The notes: generated by a model not told the origin, from the sequence alone. A stretch of 64,000 bases of DNA from Ulvibacterium sp. (GCF_028285715.1 NZ_JANQOO010000021.1:186001-250000), one strand, 5' to 3'; positions 46,211 to 54,666 are shown, counted from the stretch's first letter. A program made the numbers and translations.

Positions 46211-47452
46211 TTAGCTTATCATTAAACACTCGTCCCAGGTTGTTTCAAAATCGGCCAAATAATCGATGATGACCAATCCCATTCCAGAAATTCCTTCCAA
46301 TAGGGAAACCTCGGCCACCCATTCGTTTACATCCCTCCACCGCTTGTAACCGGCATAACCATCTTTATGTATTGCTTTGTTTATGCCGTCCTGAATCCAG
46401 AATTCCGTGATGTCCCTGAACATTGGAATTTTGGTCTCTTTATAAACTCTGGAAAAAATCTGGGCGATTCCGTATGATCCATGGCATACTATGGCATCCT
46501 TAACCAAGCTTTTGTCCGGCGTGGTTCGGTCTGCAGCATGTTTAAGAATGGAAATCGATTCTCTCCGCAGTTTTTCATCCCTCAAAACCTTTGAAGCGTA
46601 GTACAATTGCAGTCCAATGCCTAATTCTCCATAACACCATCCCAGTCTACTATTGCCACCGGTCTCCCCATTCAGCAGTACACGGTTGGGAAAAAGGGAG
46701 AAAGCGTTGTTTTCTTTTTTAAAACTGATGACATAACCAACCGCTCCTTTAAGCATAGATAGGGTAAGCGGCTTAAACTCATCATATTGGCACAACTTGA
46801 CTAAAATTCCAATAATACCTGAAATCCCGTGGGATAAGCCGAGATTATAGTTTTTTTCTTGACTACGCGGATGTATGGAAATCCATTTTAAATGAATGCC
46901 CTCGTCTTTTTCAGATAATTCATCCAGAAAAGAAATGAATTCCAAAAGATAGGCCCTGTATCTTTTTTTGAGTTTCCCCGATTTTGTGCATTTATATCGA
47001 TTCAGAAAATAGAGGGCATAACCAATGGCTCCATGTAAAAAATCATAATTTCCCAACTTCATATCGGAAACCATGGCGGTATGCAAATACCCGTCCAATT
47101 GCGATAGAAGGTCGTCAGTTTCTATTTCCATAAGCTCAGCATGTTCCAAATGGTCCAAAACCCATCCTGCACCGGCAATTCCATCGCAGAATGTAGGATA
47201 GCCGTAACCATCGTCAATACCCTCTATTACCTGGGATAGCAATGCTACACCAAAATTCGCATTGGAGTTGACATCCAAATATTTGGAATAGTAAAACTGG
47301 AATAGGGAAACTCCGGATAATCCCACGAGCACCCCGGCATTTTTTTCTTCCTTATAGTGTTTTCGAATAGCGGCGTCAATCTTTATCAAATGTTCTTCCA
47401 AAATTTCTTTGTGCGTTGCTCGATTTTTATGTACTCGTGTAGTATCCAACAT
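46211..47452 (-). CDS. lanC: Lanthionine synthetase C-family cyclase (LanC)
   Basis: A protein of about 413 residues with the LanC alpha/alpha toroid fold. It adds cysteine thiols to dehydro residues to form (methyl)lanthionine rings. The zinc ligands are present: Cys273 in GWCYGELGIG and Cys323-His324 in VCHGSYGIAQIF; the repeat motifs GLSHGISGI and FLHGAIGYAL are also visible. A TTG at 47464 starts the frame, but ATG 47452 is the better start. It is downstream of the two precursor genes and upstream of the split LanB, and separated from the precursors by a hairpin. Confidence 0.93.
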   Translation of the reverse strand: MLDTTRVHKNRATHKEILEEHLIKIDAAIRKHYKEEKNAGVLVGLSGVSLFQFYYSKYLDVNSNANFGVALLSQVIEGIDDGYGYPTFCDGIAGAGWVLDHLEHAELMEIETDDLLSQLDGYLHTAMVSDMKLGNYDFLHGAIGYALYFLNRYKCTKSGKLKKRYRAYLLEFISFLDELSEKDEGIHLKWISIHPRSQEKNYNLGLSHGISGIIGILVKLCQYDEFKPLTLSMLKGAVGYVISFKKENNAFSLFPNRVLLNGETGGNSRLGWCYGELGIGLQLYYASKVLRDEKLRRESISILKHAADRTTPDKSLVKDAIVCHGSYGIAQIFSRVYKETKIPMFRDITEFWIQDGINKAIHKDGYAGYKRWRDVNEWVAEVSLLEGISGMGLVIIDYLADFETTWDECLMIS

Positions 47453-47528
47453 CTTGCCTTTCAAGTTTAATAGTGTTACTCAGCCAAGTTTATTTTGCCA
47501 AGAACCATATTTAATATTTTATAGCACA

Positions 47529-47550
47529 TTATGGATAGGCACATCCATAA
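47529..47550 (-). other. Hairpin in the lanC leader region
   Basis: A perfect 8-bp inverted repeat (TTATGGAT / ATCCATAA, 6-nt loop) lies between the precursor terminator and lanC. It has no T-run, so it is more likely an RNA structure or protein site than a terminator. Confidence 0.45.
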
Positions 47551-47573
47551 GTGAAACGGAGACATAACAGAAA

Positions 47574-47604
47574 AACCATCAGTAAGGTTTGACGACTGAT
47601 GGTT
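47574..47604 (-). terminator. Terminator/attenuator after the second lanthipeptide precursor
   Basis: On the minus strand a 10-bp stem (AACCATCAGT / ACTGATGGTT, 11-nt loop) is followed by TTT extending the stem's TT into a five-T run. It lies 30 bp after the precursor stop and before lanC, so it could keep precursor mRNA in excess over enzyme mRNA. Confidence 0.75.
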
Positions 47605-47633
47605 AGGTGAAAAAACAACTCTTCATGCACAAT

Positions 47634-47822
47634 TCAACAACAGGAAATTACGATGGAAGTTCCCGAAGTACAGTTGTTATTTGTAGTGTCCGTAGGACAA
47701 TTTAGTGAACAAGTGTAATCATAAAGCGTAGCTTGTGCTCCGCCGGTAATTGCCTTGGAAGTCAAATTCGAAATCTTCTTCTTACTGAGGGAAAGCTTCC
47801 CTGAAAATTTGGCTTTTTTCAT
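47634..47822 (-). CDS. lanA2: Class I lanthipeptide precursor, copy 2
   Basis: A 62-residue precursor. The leader (residues 1-28) is Lys-rich, begins MKKAKFSGKLSLSKKKISN and ends in ITGG, a double-glycine cleavage type. The 34-residue core contains five Cys and many Ser/Thr, with CPTDTTNNNCTS and the ending VISCC. The leader up to residue 20 is identical to copy 1, as is most of the core. It is followed by a strong hairpin and then by lanC and the split LanB, so it is the likely substrate. The promoter-like block upstream is duplicated from copy 1. Whether rings form between specific residues cannot be told. Confidence 0.92.
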   Translation of the reverse strand: MKKAKFSGKLSLSKKKISNLTSKAITGGAQATLYDYTCSLNCPTDTTNNNCTSGTSIVISCC

Positions 47823-47854
47823 GATAAATACTTAAAGATTAATACCTATTAAAT

Positions 47855-47896
47855 GTAAGAATTTATTTATAATAATAAAATTTTTGTTTTGTTAAA
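47855..47896 (-). promoter_or_regulatory. Duplicated promoter-like block upstream of precursor copy 2
   Basis: On the minus strand TTTAACAAAA (47896-47887), 25 nt, then TTCTTAC (47861-47855) followed by ATTTAA. The same two elements with the same 25-nt spacing precede copy 1, and both lie about 33 bp from their start codons. TACATTTA resembles the -7 consensus with one mismatch. Confidence 0.55.
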
Positions 47897-47939
47897 GTTG
47901 GGAAGATTTTCTAGCAAAAAAATGGGTTTCCATAAAAAA

Positions 47940-47968
47940 ACCATTGGCCATATTGCATAACCAATGGT
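47940..47968 (-). terminator. Terminator after the first lanthipeptide precursor
   Basis: On the minus strand an 8-bp stem (ACCATTGG / CCAATGGT, 13-nt loop) is followed directly by a run of T (7 or more). It lies 24 bp after the copy 1 stop codon, so each precursor is its own small transcription unit, perhaps with read-through. Confidence 0.75.
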
Positions 47969-47991
47969 AAAAAAACTAACAAAAATAGCTT

Positions 47992-48177
47992 CTAACAACA
48001 AGAAATGACAACAGAAGTAGCTGAAGTACAGTTGTTATTGGTTGTGTCCGTCGGACAACCTATGGAACAACTATTCGCATAACTTGATCCACCGCCACCC
48101 ACTACAGATTGCGCTGCCAAATTGGAAATCTTCTTTTTGCTAAGGGAAAGCTTCCCTGAAAACTTTGCTTTTTTCAT
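47992..48177 (-). CDS. lanA1: Class I lanthipeptide precursor, copy 1
   Basis: A 61-residue precursor. The 28-residue leader shares its first 20 residues with copy 2 and ends in VVGG. The core of 33 residues starts Gly-Gly-Ser-Ser-Tyr and contains NSCSIGCPTDTTNNNC and TSATSVVISCC (five Cys in the same places as copy 2). Differences are concentrated in the leader end, the core N terminus and three conservative positions. The gene is first in the minus-strand cluster, with its own promoter-like block and terminator. A long 506-bp gap separates it from the divergent LacI gene. Confidence 0.92.
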   Translation of the reverse strand: MKKAKFSGKLSLSKKKISNLAAQSVVGGGGSSYANSCSIGCPTDTTNNNCTSATSVVISCC

Positions 48178-48210
48178 GATAATTCCATTAAGGGTTAATA
48201 CGTCTTAAAT

Positions 48211-48252
48211 GTAAGAAAATAATTACAAATAAAGAATACCCATTTTGTTAAA
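48211..48252 (-). promoter_or_regulatory. Duplicated promoter-like block upstream of precursor copy 1
   Basis: On the minus strand TTTAACAAAA (48252-48243), 25 nt, then TTCTTAC (48217-48211) with ATTTAAG after it. Element sequence and spacing equal those before copy 2, which marks this as the working promoter region; assignment of -33 and -7 is uncertain. Confidence 0.55.
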
Positions 48253-48487
48253 TATTTCTTTTTGACTTTGCCGCAACCATTTTTTCCTAAAGGTTCTTAC
48301 GAACATTTAAAACCGGTTTCATTGATTTTTTTAGGTGTCTCAAACTACCAATGGGATATCCTGATTTTAATAAAATCATATTATTAATGAAATGATTCCT
48401 ACTACACATTTTGTCCGCATAACTTTAACTTTAGCACAATTGTTAGCAATCTTGTCTTGCCATTGGGTTGACGCAGTTAATTTTGAG

Positions 48488-48608
48488 TTAGTTATCCATT
48501 AAGATAGATTCCCCTGTTCTTCCCAATGGCTTTTTGTTCAACCGCCTTTGTTGCTATTTTTACCGCGCTTTTAAAACTTCACAATTTTCAAGTTTAATGG
48601 ATAACTAA
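48488..48608. repeat. 15-bp perfect inverted repeat pair, 91 bp apart
   Basis: TTAGTTATCCATTAA at 48488-48502 and its exact reverse complement TTAATGGATAACTAA at 48594-48608. The second arm lies 75 bp before the LacI start. It could be a pair of regulator sites permitting looping, or the ends of a small degenerate element; no target duplication was seen. Confidence 0.6.
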
Positions 48609-48683
48609 TCGTATGGTTTCTGAACTCCTTTCAAATATGCATTATATTTATCGTTCGAAATATTGGATTCCATCCATTGTCAG

Positions 48684-49724
48684 ATGAACAAAAAAAAATA
48701 TACAATCAAGGACATCGCCCAATTTGCCGGGGTTTCCAAAGGCACAGTAGACAGGGTGCTTCATAAACGCGGCAGGGTTTCCAAAGATGCCTATCAAAAG
48801 GTAGATCGTGTATTGAAAAAAATCGATTATCGGCCAAATCCCATAGCACGGAACCTCAAAATCAATAAGACCTACAAAATTTGTGTACTGATACCTGATT
48901 CCGAAATAGACCCATATTGGCTCCCGGCCATGGAAGGTGTCCGAATTGCCGCAAAGGAATTTGGCCCTTTCGGTGTAATAGTCGAGGAATATCCCTATCA
49001 CCCAAACAAGACGACTCATTTCTCGGAGCAGTCCAATGTGGCCATTGATTCCAAACCTGATGCCCTTTTGATGGTTCCGATTTTTCACAAGGAATCACTC
49101 AAGGTATTTCAGAACTGTAGGCAAAAGGGAATATTTCTGGCATCGTTCAATAATCATATAGATTCATTAAGTATAGAAAATTTTATTGGTCAAGATTTGG
49201 TACAAACTGGCAGGGTAGCGGCGAATCTAATAGACAAGGTAACAAGTGAAGGCACTCATATTGCCATAATACACATTGACGAGGAGCTGCATATGCGGCA
49301 AAAAGAAATTGGTTTTAGGGATTACTTCAAAGAGAAAAAACGAAATACCAAAAAAATAATTACCTATAACCTTAGAACGGATGATCCAGATCGTTTTAAA
49401 ACAGCGTTTACCTTATTTTTGGAAAGTCACCCTTGGATTACCGGGTTTTTTGTTACAAATTCCAAGGCTCACTTGCTCATTGAATTTCTTCAAAAGGATG
49501 CTCGGAAATTTACGATGGTGGGCTATGACCTTCTGGAACAAAACCTTAAGCATTTACGAAAAGGAAAAATAGATTTTCTCATTCACCAAAAACCCAAAAG
49601 GCAGGCTTATCTGGGAGTTGGGTATCTGGCGGAGCACTTTCTATTTGAAAAGGAAATGCCTTCCCAAGAACTGCTGCCCATTGATATTGTGACCGCGGAG
49701 AACGTAAAATATTATGTGAATTGA
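48684..49724 (+). CDS. LacI-family transcriptional regulator
   Basis: About 346 residues. The N-terminal LacI helix-turn-helix is YTIKDIAQFAGVSKGTVDRV followed by the hinge DYRPNPIARNLKIN. The rest is a periplasmic-binding-protein-like sensor domain (ICVLIPDSEIDPYW, ALLMVPIFHKESLKVF, IAIIHIDEE, TMVGYDLLEQN). Sugar ligands are usual. The frame opens at a TTG at 48663 but ATG 48684 is preferred. It precedes susC by 237 bp on the same strand, and a near-palindrome with central CG in that gap is a candidate operator, so it probably controls the second Sus locus. Confidence 0.93.
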   Translation: MNKKKYTIKDIAQFAGVSKGTVDRVLHKRGRVSKDAYQKVDRVLKKIDYRPNPIARNLKINKTYKICVLIPDSEIDPYWLPAMEGVRIAAKEFGPFGVIVEEYPYHPNKTTHFSEQSNVAIDSKPDALLMVPIFHKESLKVFQNCRQKGIFLASFNNHIDSLSIENFIGQDLVQTGRVAANLIDKVTSEGTHIAIIHIDEELHMRQKEIGFRDYFKEKKRNTKKIITYNLRTDDPDRFKTAFTLFLESHPWITGFFVTNSKAHLLIEFLQKDARKFTMVGYDLLEQNLKHLRKGKIDFLIHQKPKRQAYLGVGYLAEHFLFEKEMPSQELLPIDIVTAENVKYYVN

Positions 49725-49850
49725 GAACCGCGGAGAGTACTATTTGTTCTTGGCATTTCTGGGAATAACATTTAACAGAAAAACTCCATAATATATAGTT
49801 TCACTTATATACCGCGGTTTTAGGGCCTGTTTAACGAGAATTTTCATCGG

Positions 49851-49864
49851 TGTGTTCGAGCACA
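49851..49864. promoter_or_regulatory. Candidate LacI-type operator upstream of susC
   Basis: TGTGTTCGAGCACA is a near-perfect palindrome (12 of 14 positions) with a central CG, the usual shape of LacI-family operators. It lies 98 bp before the susC start and 127 bp after the LacI stop. Confidence 0.45.
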
Positions 49865-49961
49865 TTTTTCCCAAGACATCTTGTTTTATAGAAAAAATAG
49901 TTTAAATTCACATTTTATAATAAAATGTTAAACTAACTTACATTATCAAAAAACTAACATT

Positions 49962-52900
49962 ATGACTAGAAAATTGATTGTATTTCTTGTGTTGGTACTG
50001 GGGGCCTTTCCTTTGCTTGCACAGAACAAAACCGTTTCAGGAACGGTAACAGATTCCTCGGATGGGTCACCGTTACCCGGGGTAAACGTTCTGGTTCAAG
50101 GGACCACGAACGGAACACAAACTGACTTTGACGGTAACTATTCCATTGATGTGGCCGAAGGAAATGTTTTGGTTTTTTCCTATATAGGAATGATGTCCCA
50201 AAGTATTACAGTTGGTGCTTCCAATACCGTTGATGTACAAATGGTGGTGGATGAAAATCAATTGGATGAGGTTGTGGTCACGGCCTTAGGTCTTGAGCGT
50301 TCGGAAAAATCCCTTTCCTATGCCAACCAACAAGTGAGTACGGAAGAACTTACCCAGGCAAGACCGGTGAACGTCTTGGAAGGTCTAAGTGGTAAGGTGG
50401 CCGGTCTTTCGGTAACCCAATCCTCTGCCGGTGTGGGGGCACCTACCAAGGTGTTACTTAGGGGTAACCGTTCCATTGATGGAAGTAGCCAACCTTTATA
50501 TGTAGTGGATGGTATTCTCTTAAATGGGGACATCAATAACATAAGCCCAGATGATATTCAGGAAATTTCGGTACTTCGAGGAGCTAACGCCGCTGCACTT
50601 TATGGTAGTAGGGCGGCCAACGGGGCCATCGTAATTACGACCAAATCCGGTAAGGGAGCCCGCGAAGGGGTTTCCACTTCCATAGGGTTTGTCTCTACCT
50701 TTAATAGTGCCATCAATCTTTTGGAATTACAAAATGAATATGGACAAGGTGCAGGAGGCGTATATGGAGCGCAAGCCACTACCTCTTGGGGACCTCGTTT
50801 TGATGGAAGTCAGGTAGCCCACTGGTCCAACAATCCGGAATATCCGCTCTTTGGACAGACTTACACGTATGAAGCCCAACCGGACAATGTAGATGATTTT
50901 TTCCAGCTGGGACATAATATAGCGACGAATATCGGAGTCAATATGAATAGTGAAAAGTCCAATGTCTTTTTGGGTTACACCTTTACCGATGCAGCAGGTA
51001 TTGTTCCGGGGAATGATTTGAATCGACACAGCATCTCTACGCGAATAAACTCTAAGATTACGGATAAATTGACGGTGGATGCCAAATTGAATTATATTCG
51101 CGACGATTTTGCAAACCAATTGGCTACCGGTGAAAACTTTGACAACCCCGTACGCTACCTCTACAAAACGCCTAGAAATATTCGTACCGAGGATTTTGAG
51201 AACTTCAGCTTTGTCAACGAGGCAGGAAATACGCGGCAACACTATTTCTTACCCCAGTTTAACGGGGGAGGTAACCCCTATTGGACCATTAACAATGTAT
51301 TACGCCCAAGGTTGCAAGAACGGGTGTTGGGCCTGTTGTCCCTGAAATACCAAATTACGGACGACCTCTACATTTTAGGCCGTTCAGCCATAGACAGGGA
51401 TAGTTATCGATCTGAAGTACGGCGATCTAATGATACCTATACCGTGGCCCAGTTTGGGAGCTATCGAAATGAACAGCAAGTGCTATCCGATTGGAACAGT
51501 GATGTCTTGATCAACTACAACAAACAGATTACCGATGATTTTAAGATAGATTTGAATGCGGGCGCCAACCTTAGGGTCTTCCAGCGGGACCGACTTTGGG
51601 GTGAAGGCACTAATTTCACCATTGAAAACTTCTTTGCGCTGAGCAATACCCAACAACCTTTGGCTTTTGAGCAATTCGAGGCTTTTGAACAACAATCCGT
51701 CTATGGTTTGGCAGAGATTTCCTATAAAAACGCGATTTTCCTTAATTTAACAGCTAGGAACGATTGGAGTTCCACGCTTCCTGAGGACAATCGCTCCTAT
51801 TTCTATCCTTCCGTAGGTTTGACCGCGGTAGTCACTGATTTAGTTGATTTAAGCAGTTCACCCCTTAGCTTTTTAAAGTTGCGAACTAACTGGGCCGAGG
51901 TGGGTAACGATACTGAAGCCTTCCGATTATCCAGAAGGGCGGATATTAGCTTTGGAACCGCAGAACTTAATCCAGAACTGCCAAATCCCGATTTGCGACC
52001 AGAGACCACACGTTCTTTGGAACTAGGATTTGATTCGCGATGGTTGGATAACCGCCTGCGTTTTGACTTCACTTGGTTCAGGACAAATACATTTGATCAG
52101 TTATTTGCCACGCCAACCCCGGTTGCGTCTGGAATCGGTAGTCGTTTCCAAAATGGGGCTGATATTCAAAACTCCGGAGTGGAAATCTTATTGGGGGCTA
52201 CCATTATAGAAACCCCGGATTTTTCTTGGGACCTCGATGTCAACTTCGGTACCAATGAGAGCGAGGTTTTGGAAATTGCTGAAGGCTTTGACCGATTGAC
52301 CATCAATAGTGACTTTATTAGAGACTACACCTTGGTTGTTGGAGGTGAATTTGGGGATATCTATTCCCGAGGCTACCAAAGGGACGACCAAGGAAGGGTA
52401 CTTGTTGATGACTTCGGACTTCCTTTGATTACACCGGGAAGGGATGAAGTTTTGGTGGCCAACTTTAACCCGGATTGGTTGGGTGGTATACGCAATTCCT
52501 TGCGTTACAAGAACTTTAACTTTAGCGCTTTGATCGATATTCGTCAGGGAGGTACAGCTACGAACTTTACGGACGCGATCTTGGCCCGGGACGGGGTTTT
52601 GGAGTCTACACTTCAAGGTCGTGAAGGCGGATTGGTTTTTGGAGACAACTTTATTTCGGGCGAGACTGCCATTGTACAATCTACTGGACAACCGAATACC
52701 ATAGCAGTTAGTGCAGAGGAATATTGGAACCGTGTAGGGGGTAGAAATACTCCTGTAGGAGAGGCCTTTGTAACAGAGCTGTCCAACGTTCGTCTTCGGG
52801 AATTGGTGATCGGATATACCGTACCCCAAAGTTTTCTCGCAAAGACATTTTTAACGTCGGCCAATATATCCCTGGTAGGTAGAAATTTATTCTTTATCTC

Positions 52901-53024
52901 CAATAAGGCTGAGAGTTTTGACCCGGACCTGCTCGCGAGTATTGAGAACACGGCCGAAGGACGAGTGGCGTTTCCTTTACCAACCACCCGCCAGATCGGG
53001 GTATCGATAAACTTTGGATTCTAA
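49962..53024 (+). CDS. SusC/RagA TonB-dependent transporter (no STN domain)
   Basis: A 1020-residue importer of the outer membrane. Signal peptide ends at FPLLAQ; then a carboxypeptidase-regulatory-like domain (KTVSGTVTDSSDGSPLPGVN, about residues 23-97), the LDEVVVTALGLE TonB-box-like segment, plug (LRGNRSIDGSSQPLYVVDG and LRGANAAALYGSRAANGAI), and a barrel ending in ISINFGF. Unlike the first SusC in this window it has no STN domain, so it is not coupled to FecR; the LacI protein upstream is its likely regulator. Its 3' end is 28 bp before the susD ATG. Confidence 0.96.
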   Translation: MTRKLIVFLVLVLGAFPLLAQNKTVSGTVTDSSDGSPLPGVNVLVQGTTNGTQTDFDGNYSIDVAEGNVLVFSYIGMMSQSITVGASNTVDVQMVVDENQLDEVVVTALGLERSEKSLSYANQQVSTEELTQARPVNVLEGLSGKVAGLSVTQSSAGVGAPTKVLLRGNRSIDGSSQPLYVVDGILLNGDINNISPDDIQEISVLRGANAAALYGSRAANGAIVITTKSGKGAREGVSTSIGFVSTFNSAINLLELQNEYGQGAGGVYGAQATTSWGPRFDGSQVAHWSNNPEYPLFGQTYTYEAQPDNVDDFFQLGHNIATNIGVNMNSEKSNVFLGYTFTDAAGIVPGNDLNRHSISTRINSKITDKLTVDAKLNYIRDDFANQLATGENFDNPVRYLYKTPRNIRTEDFENFSFVNEAGNTRQHYFLPQFNGGGNPYWTINNVLRPRLQERVLGLLSLKYQITDDLYILGRSAIDRDSYRSEVRRSNDTYTVAQFGSYRNEQQVLSDWNSDVLINYNKQITDDFKIDLNAGANLRVFQRDRLWGEGTNFTIENFFALSNTQQPLAFEQFEAFEQQSVYGLAEISYKNAIFLNLTARNDWSSTLPEDNRSYFYPSVGLTAVVTDLVDLSSSPLSFLKLRTNWAEVGNDTEAFRLSRRADISFGTAELNPELPNPDLRPETTRSLELGFDSRWLDNRLRFDFTWFRTNTFDQLFATPTPVASGIGSRFQNGADIQNSGVEILLGATIIETPDFSWDLDVNFGTNESEVLEIAEGFDRLTINSDFIRDYTLVVGGEFGDIYSRGYQRDDQGRVLVDDFGLPLITPGRDEVLVANFNPDWLGGIRNSLRYKNFNFSALIDIRQGGTATNFTDAILARDGVLESTLQGREGGLVFGDNFISGETAIVQSTGQPNTIAVSAEEYWNRVGGRNTPVGEAFVTELSNVRLRELVIGYTVPQSFLAKTFLTSANISLVGRNLFFISNKAESFDPDLLASIENTAEGRVAFPLPTTRQIGVSINFGF

Positions 53025-53052
53025 AAAAAATTGTAATTTTAAAGAAAAAAAC

Positions 53053-54648
53053 ATGAAAAGAATTGTAACAAGATTATGTATGGCTTTGGTTCTGGGAGGA
53101 TTCCTACTAAGCTGTACGGATGATTTTACGGAACTGAATACAGATCCGAAAAACTTTACGGTGGATGCAGTTACGGCTGCGGAGTATCCGCTCTTCGTTA
53201 AGCGGGCCTTGTATACACCTAACTTTATGCCTTTTAATAGGGCTAGGGGACCCTTTCAGTTGTTCCATTCCTTATTTTCGGATGTCTATGCCAACTATTT
53301 TGCAACCACGGCACCTAACTTTGATAGCGATCAGTTTGTTCTAGTGGGTGGATGGTTAAATGGTGCTTATCGCTATTTTTATACAAGAGCGGCACCTAAT
53401 ATTAAGGCTGCGGAGGACATCGCTGCTGAACAAGGTTTTGATTTAGAGAATGCTATGATGAAGGTATGGCGGGTATATGCCTACCATAGGATTACCGATT
53501 ATTGGGGGCCTATTCCCTACTCCAACTTTGGGAACTTTGAAAATGAAGTAGCTTATGATTCCCAACAGGATATTTATAATGACTTTTTCACTTCATTGGC
53601 CGAAGCCTTAACCGTATTGCAGGCCAATGCCGGGGGAACTTCATTTTTAGGAGGGAACGACGTAGTCTTTTCCGGAGATGTAGACAAATGGATAAAATTT
53701 GCCAATACATTGCGCTTGCGATTGGCCATGCGCGTGAAGTATGTAGATCCAGCACTTTCCCAATCCAATGCCGAAGCGGCTATTGCAGGTGGGGTAATGA
53801 CTTCAAATGATGACAATGCATTGATTCAGACCGATCTCAACTTCACCAATAGTTACACCACCATTACCCAATGGGGGGAGTTCCGGATGAGTGGGGATAT
53901 GGAAAGTGTGCTTAAGGGGTATCAAGATCCTCGGGTCGCTACCTATTATGCGCCCGCCGCTACTCCGGATGCCACGGATGATCCCGCTGGGGTGGACTTT
54001 CCTTACGAAGGAATGCGCAATGGGCAGACCGCCGAGTCCAAGGCAACTACACCATTTAATGACTTGGCTTCCAATATGGCCGGTCCATATACCCTAGGAG
54101 GTGATCCAGGGCCAGCATGGATAGTAATGGCCGCTTCGGAGGCTTACTTCCTTAGGGCCGAGGCAGCTTTGGAAGGATGGGCGGCAGGCGGAAGCGCTGA
54201 GGATTTGTACAACCAAGGAATTACGCAATCCCATTTGCAACATGGATATGATGGTACCAACCTATCCGGGGACGATTATGTTACCAGTACTTTGACCCCA
54301 GCGGCCATCGATGGTTCTAATCCCGCTGTATCCACAGTTCCCGTTGCCTATAATGCTGCAGGCAGTGCAGAAGAGCAATTGGAGCAAATCATTACCCAAA
54401 AGTGGATTGCGCTTTGGCCGGATAGTGAAGAAGCGTATGCAGAACGCCGAAGAACAGGATATCCTATCTTATACGACAGACTGAATACGTTGAATCCTAA
54501 CATTGCAGTAGATGAACTGCCAAGAAGGATGACTTATGTCGCAACCGAAATTGCAGATAATACCGCTGAGGTAAATGCGGCTATAGATAATCTGTTGGGC
54601 GGTCCAGATTTGGGCACCACAAAATTGTGGTGGGACGCCAAAAATTAA
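53053..54648 (+). CDS. SusD/RagB-family outer-membrane lipoprotein
   Basis: About 531 residues. The leader ends in the lipobox GFLLSC, followed by TDDFTELNTDPKN, the typical mature start. Helical repeats include YAYHRITDYWGPIPYS and FANTLRLRLAMRV, and the C terminus is LWWDAKN, the SusD-like_2 ending also seen in the first SusD here. A TTG at 53014 overlapping susC is less likely than ATG 53053. It binds oligosaccharide for the adjacent SusC. A hairpin terminator follows, after which the FG-GAP gene starts. Confidence 0.95.
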   Translation: MKRIVTRLCMALVLGGFLLSCTDDFTELNTDPKNFTVDAVTAAEYPLFVKRALYTPNFMPFNRARGPFQLFHSLFSDVYANYFATTAPNFDSDQFVLVGGWLNGAYRYFYTRAAPNIKAAEDIAAEQGFDLENAMMKVWRVYAYHRITDYWGPIPYSNFGNFENEVAYDSQQDIYNDFFTSLAEALTVLQANAGGTSFLGGNDVVFSGDVDKWIKFANTLRLRLAMRVKYVDPALSQSNAEAAIAGGVMTSNDDNALIQTDLNFTNSYTTITQWGEFRMSGDMESVLKGYQDPRVATYYAPAATPDATDDPAGVDFPYEGMRNGQTAESKATTPFNDLASNMAGPYTLGGDPGPAWIVMAASEAYFLRAEAALEGWAAGGSAEDLYNQGITQSHLQHGYDGTNLSGDDYVTSTLTPAAIDGSNPAVSTVPVAYNAAGSAEEQLEQIITQKWIALWPDSEEAYAERRRTGYPILYDRLNTLNPNIAVDELPRRMTYVATEIADNTAEVNAAIDNLLGGPDLGTTKLWWDAKN

Positions 54649-54666
54649 AATTCTCAATTTTGATTC

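Larger units (their letters stand above)
48178..48683. other. 506-bp non-coding region between lanA1 and the LacI gene
   Basis: AT-rich and without a convincing ORF. It contains the lanA1 promoter-like block (48211-48252, minus) and a 15-bp inverted repeat pair near the LacI end (48488-48608). A short hairpin GATTTTA.TAAAATC-type repeat near 48362-48378 is also present. No tRNA, IS end or CRISPR was found. Confidence 0.6.

Noticed and set aside
48488-48608. MITE or IS remnant
   Set aside because: The arms are perfect but no target-site duplication and no transposase fragment were seen, so it is listed only as an inverted repeat.
52188-52829. 213-codon minus-strand ORF inside the second susC
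   Set aside because: Antisense to the beta-barrel of a complete SusC; no start-site or domain support.
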